In this document: positions 58,725 through 64,000 of the stretch, piece by piece
Position numbering within the stretch: position 1 is the first letter of the stretch
Layout: every line of letters starts with the position of its first letter
Origin: Diplolepis rosae
Taxonomy: Eukaryota; Arthropoda; Insecta; Hymenoptera; Diplolepididae
Assembly: GCA_030998225.1 (NCBI GenBank)
Contig: JAPYXD010000723.1
Coordinates: forward strand, 20,372,001 to 20,436,000
DNA: 64,000 nucleotides
Direction: 5' to 3'
Position numbers and translations under genes: made by a program
The notes under the pieces: model-generated
Told to the model about the DNA's origin: nothing
Database searches by the model: none
Seen by the model: only the letters and a program-made list of their open reading frames with translations

Positions 58725-61195
58725 TTAACGATTTCAGTCAGTGAGAAGTTTACTTTTAAAATTTGAAACAGTCATGCTGTAGAAAATATTTTCCCCGCAA
58801 AAATAAACCATGATTTATGAAAATCCAATCATTTTATATAAATTCATTTTTCCCGCAAAAATAAACCATAATTTATGAAAATCCAATCATTTTACAAAAA
58901 TTCACAAAGTAATGTCATCCGGCAAGATATTCGTATACCAAAGGCCGAACATTGACGTTTCTCAGTAAAAAATGATTTTGTAACATAAGTGTTCAGAAAA
59001 TGAGTTTTTATTTTACAATACCTATTTAGCTAAACAATAAAATTGATAATTATTTTGAGAGTGAATATAAAGACATGAGGATAACAAATGGATATAAAAA
59101 GATCAAAACTGACTAAAAAGTTTTCTACGATCGGCTATGAAATATCAAATTTTGATATAATTATTTATAAAAGTATGTGGCCCTCAAAAGCTTCACCTTA
59201 ATGGTATGTAAAAACTAAGAAAAAAAAATCTTGATGCAATTTTCCATCTTAAAGTTTTTTGAATTACGTATTTTGAAAGAAAAATCACAAAAGTCTAGCA
59301 AGAACTTTTTTGAGCCTATTAATTACATATTCAATAGATTTATTCAAATTTTGGAAATTTCAGTCACGTTCTCTTGAGGGGATCATCTGGTGTGATAGAT
59401 CAAAAAAATCTTTGTGTTATGCGTATTTTAACTTTGTAACACGTTTTTCTCAAGGCCACATTTTTCAATTTAGTTACCACGATATTTTACATCTGTAGTT
59501 CTAGCCCAGATTAGAATTATTGTGAAATCTATTGTAGCATTTTTTTATTTAGCTGAAAATATCGAAAAAATGACGAAAATCATAACTTTTTCAAAATTTA
59601 AAATTCTGCCAAAAATGGAATTTTAAATACTTTAACTTAATTCTAGTCGCAACTGTAACCACAGGTCTACAGATTGATATGATTTTTGATTTTAGATGAG
59701 CAGAACAGCCGAAATCATGTCAAACATCAACCACCTTTTTTTTGACATATGTGTCTTACGAAAGCTCAAGAGTTTATTTCACTCCATATTTTGGTTTGTA
59801 AAAATTAAAAGAGTTGGCGAAACGACAATAAACATGTACTGAAAAAATTAGGATTGTATATTTTTATGGTTCGTTAGAAAAAATTCCTCAAAAAACGCAA
59901 AAAACATCTGTCACACCAAACAACCCCCTTAAATTTAGAATATGTTCATTTAAAAGTTTCGTACATATATATATATATAATTTTCTGTTACAATTGCATC
60001 TTGAAAATTTCAAAAATTTTAGAATATTTTCAAGGGCATGTAATACTTGAGAAAAGTATCAAGTTCATGTAAACAACTTGGTTCAGTTTCTACATGTTTC
60101 CGCCCAAAATATATAACATTTTGTTTTCAAAATTTGTGAAATGTCAAAAAAGATAAAAACGGACATAACATCGACTAATTTCTGTTTTGATAATGAAAAA
60201 AAAAAATTTGGGCAGATTTTGCTAAGATCAAAATTTTTTTCTTTTTCAAACAAAAAGTGATACGTTTTACTTAGTGCGAAAGAAATACAATTCGGTGGCC
60301 CAAATGGTCAGAAATCACTAAAATGGACAGAGAATTTACAATATCTCGTCTATTTTTTATGAATTATGAATATCTCCTCATGAAATTCGAGGCCCAAATA
60401 TTATTGCAAGGAAAAAGTATATGTTTAAAAATATGCGTAACGGAATTCACATCTGTTCAAAGAAATTTAGAATTACGAAGAAAAAACTCAATATACACAC
60501 GAATTCGAATTCTGGGAACGAAAGGCAACTTTTTAACCACTGCGTTAGGATTAAACTTGAATTAAAATGTCGACCTCTCGCGAGTCGCGAAACAGCACTT
60601 AATTACTTTTCGCTTTGTAAGTTTCCCTTCTCGTAGTTTATAAATGCTTCTTGACAATGCGAAGTGGAAAGTAATTCATAAAAAAGGAGAAAAGTTTCAT
60701 AATACTACATCTAAAAACAAAACGTAAATTGCGTGAAAAAACTTTTATAATAGAGACAAAAGACTTTAAAGGTATGTGAGATTAAAACCACAGAAGATGT
60801 TTGGAAAACCAATATTTTGTAATTAATTTTACGTAATATCTACATATTAACCTTTTCAGCTGGAAACTTTTTTCATTCATGAGAGCAAAGAGATGCAGTC
60901 CTTCAAATTTTATGAGCACTTTGTAATGGACATGTTCACAGTTCTGACGTTAGAATGAAATATAAACTGGATCATAAAACATATAAAATTAAGTTTTATT
61001 ATTTTTTCTTTTTTTAAATTTTCAAGGAAATCCTTTTTTTGTATTTTGATTGACTGACCGCCTGAAAAATGGTCTAGATTCATAAAAAATAATAAAAAGT
61101 TAAATATACTATTATTTTCTATTCAATTATCACCTACTATAAGAACTAAATCTGATATATAAGTTTGCGTTGAGCTGTTATTTAATCCTATGATA
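58725..61195. other. AT-rich stretch without recognisable genes
   Basis: The segment 60040-60190 is related to 12905-12960 and, inverted, to 15437-15580 (AAGATAAAAACGGAC, CTACATGTTTC and ACTTGAGAAA blocks), so it is an interspersed repeat. Near 58790-58900 a 60-bp direct duplication with AAAATAAACCATAATTTATG is visible. Frames at 59310-59498 and 60323-60636 have no domain. Confidence 0.45.
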
Positions 61196-61199
61196 ACTA

Positions 61200-61490
61200 C
61201 TAGGTCGTTTGAAAAGTCCCAGGCCTATGTAATAAAACAAAATTTTTTTGACAAAATTTGTATTTATTCTTCAACATAGTTCCCTTCCAATTATATACAC
61301 GTATTCCAACAAGTTTCTAACAGTTCGGTGCCTTTTTATAGTAGTCGGCGCACAACTCCTCAAAATATGCGTTTGTTTTAACAATGACCTCTTCATTTGA
61401 GTAAAATCTTCAACCGGCCAGCCATCTCTTCAAGTTTGAGAAAAGATAATAATCGCAGGAGGCCAAATCTGGAGAATCCATTTGGGCGGG
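61200..61490 (-). pseudogene. Mariner transposase C-terminus, decayed
   Basis: The minus strand gives MDSPDLASCDYYLFSNLKRW, then a stop within LAG*RF, and SNEEVIVKTNAYFEELC. A further stop and a frame change precede the end around YNWKGTMLKNK. SPDLAxxDYYLF contains the third catalytic aspartate of mariner. The plus-strand start AGGTCGTTTGAAAAGTCCC is a mariner-type inverted repeat. Upstream coding is lost beyond about 61485, where a run of G interrupts. Confidence 0.8.
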
Positions 61491-61499
61491 GGGGGGGGG

Positions 61500-62820
61500 A
61501 CAATTCGTACTTGAATCCACTTGACAGATTGTAATGAAAGTTTATGATCTAGTACAATAGTAATATACAATTTTAACATAAATATTAATAATCAGCATTT
61601 CTTTTGTAGATTTAAAATACGACACAAAATTGAAATTTTAAAGACTAATATTCTAGGGTTTAGAACATCATGTTTTGAAGATCAGGATTTGATTTGCTAA
61701 ATTCAAGTAACAATTCTTCGAGTGTCAAGCTGGAGACTTTTCTAGTCTCTAAAAAATAATTTACTAAGATTAAGAGAACGGTTCTAGTTTTTTACTAGAT
61801 TGATTGACTAGATATTAGAGAATGGTTTTCGGAATTTTAGCTAACTGCTTTGGCGATTCAAGTAAAAAAACAATTGTTTAATTTTTTCCAGGATTATTAT
61901 ACACTATTTTTACACGAGAATTAAATCTTTTAATTTTGCTGCTTGACTTTCTTAAATAAGGATTATGAAAAAACCTAATTGCCCACATTGGAGTTAAAAT
62001 ACCTTGATATATACTTTATGTGCCACCGGCGCGCAAACTCGTTTTTTCGCTACAGTTAACAGTAGCGCAATGTTGTAGTATATTGCGCTACAGAGGAATG
62101 AAATGTAAAAATTGATCTGCGCATGCGCCTATGCATGCGCCTATCCATGCAACGGAGCACAGTCTTCTTCTTCTTTTTATTCTTCTTCTTCTTCTTCGTA
62201 CAGCGTTAGCACCTTACTGGCAAAGCCTTGTACATTTAAACTGCGCATGCGTCTATTAAAATCTATTACTACTACACCACAAGATCGATAAAATCAAAAT
62301 GGCCGGGACTAGTTGTGACATATCAAGTGTAATGACTAGCGCCGCAAACAACTGCAATACTAGATTAGATTCGAGTGTACGCATAAAAACTTGTAAACGC
62401 ACCGGAGTCACATAAAATAGAATACGTGCCAATGCACACAATTCGGGAAATTACGAGACTCGCGACAATGCTCGCAGGACTGATCGCGCCTCGGCTTCGA
62501 TCTCCTGCGAGCATTGTCGCTCGTCACGCAATAACCCTCATTGTGCGCCTAGGCACGTAATATAGTATTCTAATCTTCAGAAATTCGTTCTTTAAATGCT
62601 AGAAAATGCTGGTGCTTCGTTCTAGAGAAATACATTCAGAATAGTAGCAAATCATTTACCTGGGATTTATAATTGAAATAACTAAATTTTAGAAGATGAT
62701 TTACTGAAAATTGGAGCTTATTTACTGCTACTTAGCATTGTCGTAAAAATACGAACTTGAGAGAAAGCAGAACATTGTTTTCTGTTTTTTGAATCCTGCA
62801 GGATATAAAAAACATGTTCC
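61500..62820. other. Stretch without recognisable genes, with short repeats
   Basis: A TTC microsatellite lies at 62163-62197. GTAGCGCAA and TTGCGCTAC form a hairpin around 62062-62092, and GCATGCGCCTAT is duplicated at 62122-62145. The minus-strand frame at 62256-62441 has no known domain. Confidence 0.5.
62462..62520. repeat. Perfect 18-bp-stem hairpin, adjoining a DR-type tail
   Basis: GCGACAATGCTCGCAGGA (62462-62479) and its exact complement (62503-62520) enclose 23 bases. The right arm and the next 46 bases match 1790-1853, but that copy lacks the left arm. Confidence 0.8.
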
Positions 62821-62854
62821 TGCCAATTAGAGAGGGTATCGCTGAAGTGTTGCA

Positions 62855-63736
62855 CGAATCGAAGCAACTCCTCAAAGGTAACGAACACACAGAGGGCTGG
62901 GCCGAATCATTTGGAAATTAGCTGGGAAAAGCTCTTGGCAGGGAGGTGAAACTAGCGTGGGCCCAAAGTGTTAAGAGCGTCAGGGATGAGGGCTGCCAGA
63001 CAGCCGCACAAATTGAAGTGAGCAGTACTCCGGAGATGAAGAGGAGTACAGCCTCCCCAAGAGAAGAGGAATGGATGTAGGTTCCAGCCAGGAAGAGCCT
63101 CTGGAAGAGAAAGCCTAAACCTGACGAACTGGGTGTCACAGTCCATGGAATTAGGGAGACGCGCTCTAAAGACCTGCTGGTAGAACTGAAATGTTCCAAA
63201 GAAGGCAGAGGACGGCTGGAACTGTCCTTCACCTCATCCCCAGGATCGAGGTCGAGATCGCAGAAATAGAACCTAGCATTGAAACCGAGGATGTTGAGAA
63301 TGCTGTAAGAGGCTTCTTTGATCATGCATCGGAGTTAGAACTCAAGGTGTCTCATACTAAGAGACCATACCGAGGAAACAGAAAGGTGTATGTTCTTCTG
63401 GAAGAGGCGCGGGCCTTGAAATTACTCAAGGCAACCCACATCAAAATCGGATGGGTCTCCTGCAGGGTCCGCCAAAAGATGAAGATAAATCGATGTTACC
63501 GCTGCCTTGGCTTTGGCCACACGGGAGCGAACTGCCGGGGCCCCTACCGTAGCAGAAATTGCTGGAGGTGCGATGAAGAGGGGCACGTTGGGGGCTCCTG
63601 CACAAGGAAACCGCAGTGCTACTTTTGCTCTGCTAAAGAAGATAAGCCCCGGGACGACCACACTTTGGGGACAACACGTTGCGCGGCTTTTCGGGAGGCA
63701 GCCCCGAAGAGGAAGCCTTTGAGAGGTCGCATATGA
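62855..63736 (+). pseudogene. R1-clade-like retrotransposon ORF1 (gag-like), frameshifted
   Basis: The clearest part (63191-63736) encodes LIPRIEVEIAEIEPSIETED, a linker, and three zinc knuckles: CYRCLGFGHTGANC, CWRCDEEGHVGGSC, and a longer CYFC...H...C. This triple-knuckle C-terminus is typical of the nucleic-acid-binding ORF1 protein of R1-type non-LTR retrotransposons. Upstream, 62860-63230 reads related protein in other frames (LAWAQSVKSVRDEGCQTAAQ, GIRETRSKDLLVELK), with a stop at 62920 and frameshifts near 63080 and 63220. The copy is non-functional. Base composition is much richer in G and C than its neighbours. Confidence 0.75.
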
Positions 63737-64000
63737 AGCCAAGCAGGCAGCAGATGGGGACACCGAGGCTCTGCGTAGAGCACCTATAGAACATGACCCT
63801 GAAGTTTAAAGCTAAAAAAAAAACTACTTTCTGTATTAGTCTGTAGAGGCCCTAAAGTCACTTTATTAGATTTTTTAGTTTTATTTGAACTAAGTCTTTA
63901 AGTTGATTTGATTATTTAGTAACTTCTACCGCATCTATATACTATCAGGGCTGTCATTGATTTTACTATTCATGCCATGTTAATTGAACTACGTATTTAG
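63737..64000. other. Downstream of ORF1: no ORF2 start visible
   Basis: Composition returns to AT-rich within about 80 bases of the ORF1 stop. A run of nine or ten A (63814-63823) could be a poly-A remnant. No endonuclease or reverse transcriptase motif appears before the window ends. Confidence 0.4.

Noticed and set aside
62256..62441. 61-residue hydrophobic frame as a membrane protein
   Set aside because: No start context, splice support or homologous feature; likely chance in a GC-richer repeat patch.

Overview
The window is eukaryotic, strongly AT-rich, and built almost entirely of nested transposable elements. GT/AG introns, THAP, SWIM, YqaJ and SAM domains, several mariner lineages, an R1-like gag protein and TTAA/TA-flanked inverted-repeat elements all fit an arthropod, most likely insect, genome. 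I cannot fix the species. A hymenopteran is a guess from style only. I see no intact single-copy cellular gene, no rRNA, no CRISPR array and no bacterial-type operon.

Layout. 1-1853: copies of a long dispersed repeat (called DR here). 1896-3899: an inverted-repeat element with a second one nested inside it. 5062-6537: a transposon remnant with a THAP domain, itself holding a TTAA foldback element. 6698-7074: two exons of a broken SAM-domain gene. 7.2-12.9 kb: small inverted-repeat elements and an array of about 130-bp repeats that reverses orientation. 13110-15436: a TA-flanked element holding a deleted mariner, a tRNA-like sequence and interleaved inverted repeats. 16.4-18.3 kb: a composite hairpin-rich element. 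19-29 kb: DR copies, a TA MITE, and two sister elements carrying different insertions; those insertions share a hammerhead-like motif. 29.8-33.6 kb: DR copies and AT-rich DNA.

33.9-50.3 kb is the most informative part. A split gene on the minus strand (34512-35650) is interrupted by a TTAA element. A deleted mariner-like element (35873-37464) is interrupted by a 1.02-kb element. A Mutator-like transposase gene (42001-50300) is interrupted by a 4.19-kb element, then a DR copy, then a mariner. The 1.02-kb and 4.19-kb elements are one family. It has convergent genes for a SWIM+YqaJ nuclease and a THAP+DDE transposase, with 2-bp AT target duplications. I place it in the ISL2EU/IS4EU-type superfamily. 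In three places, joining the host across an insertion at its target duplication restores an open frame, which fixes those boundaries to the base.

50.3-62.8 kb: AT-rich DNA, more DR copies, TTAA foldbacks and a mariner 3' end. 62.8-63.8 kb: an R1-clade-like ORF1 with three zinc knuckles.

Almost every coding region carries a frameshift, stop or deletion, so the region reads as a heterochromatin-like graveyard. The 4.19-kb element is the least decayed: its nuclease gene has one apparent frameshift, and its transposase has one frameshift plus a short deletion.
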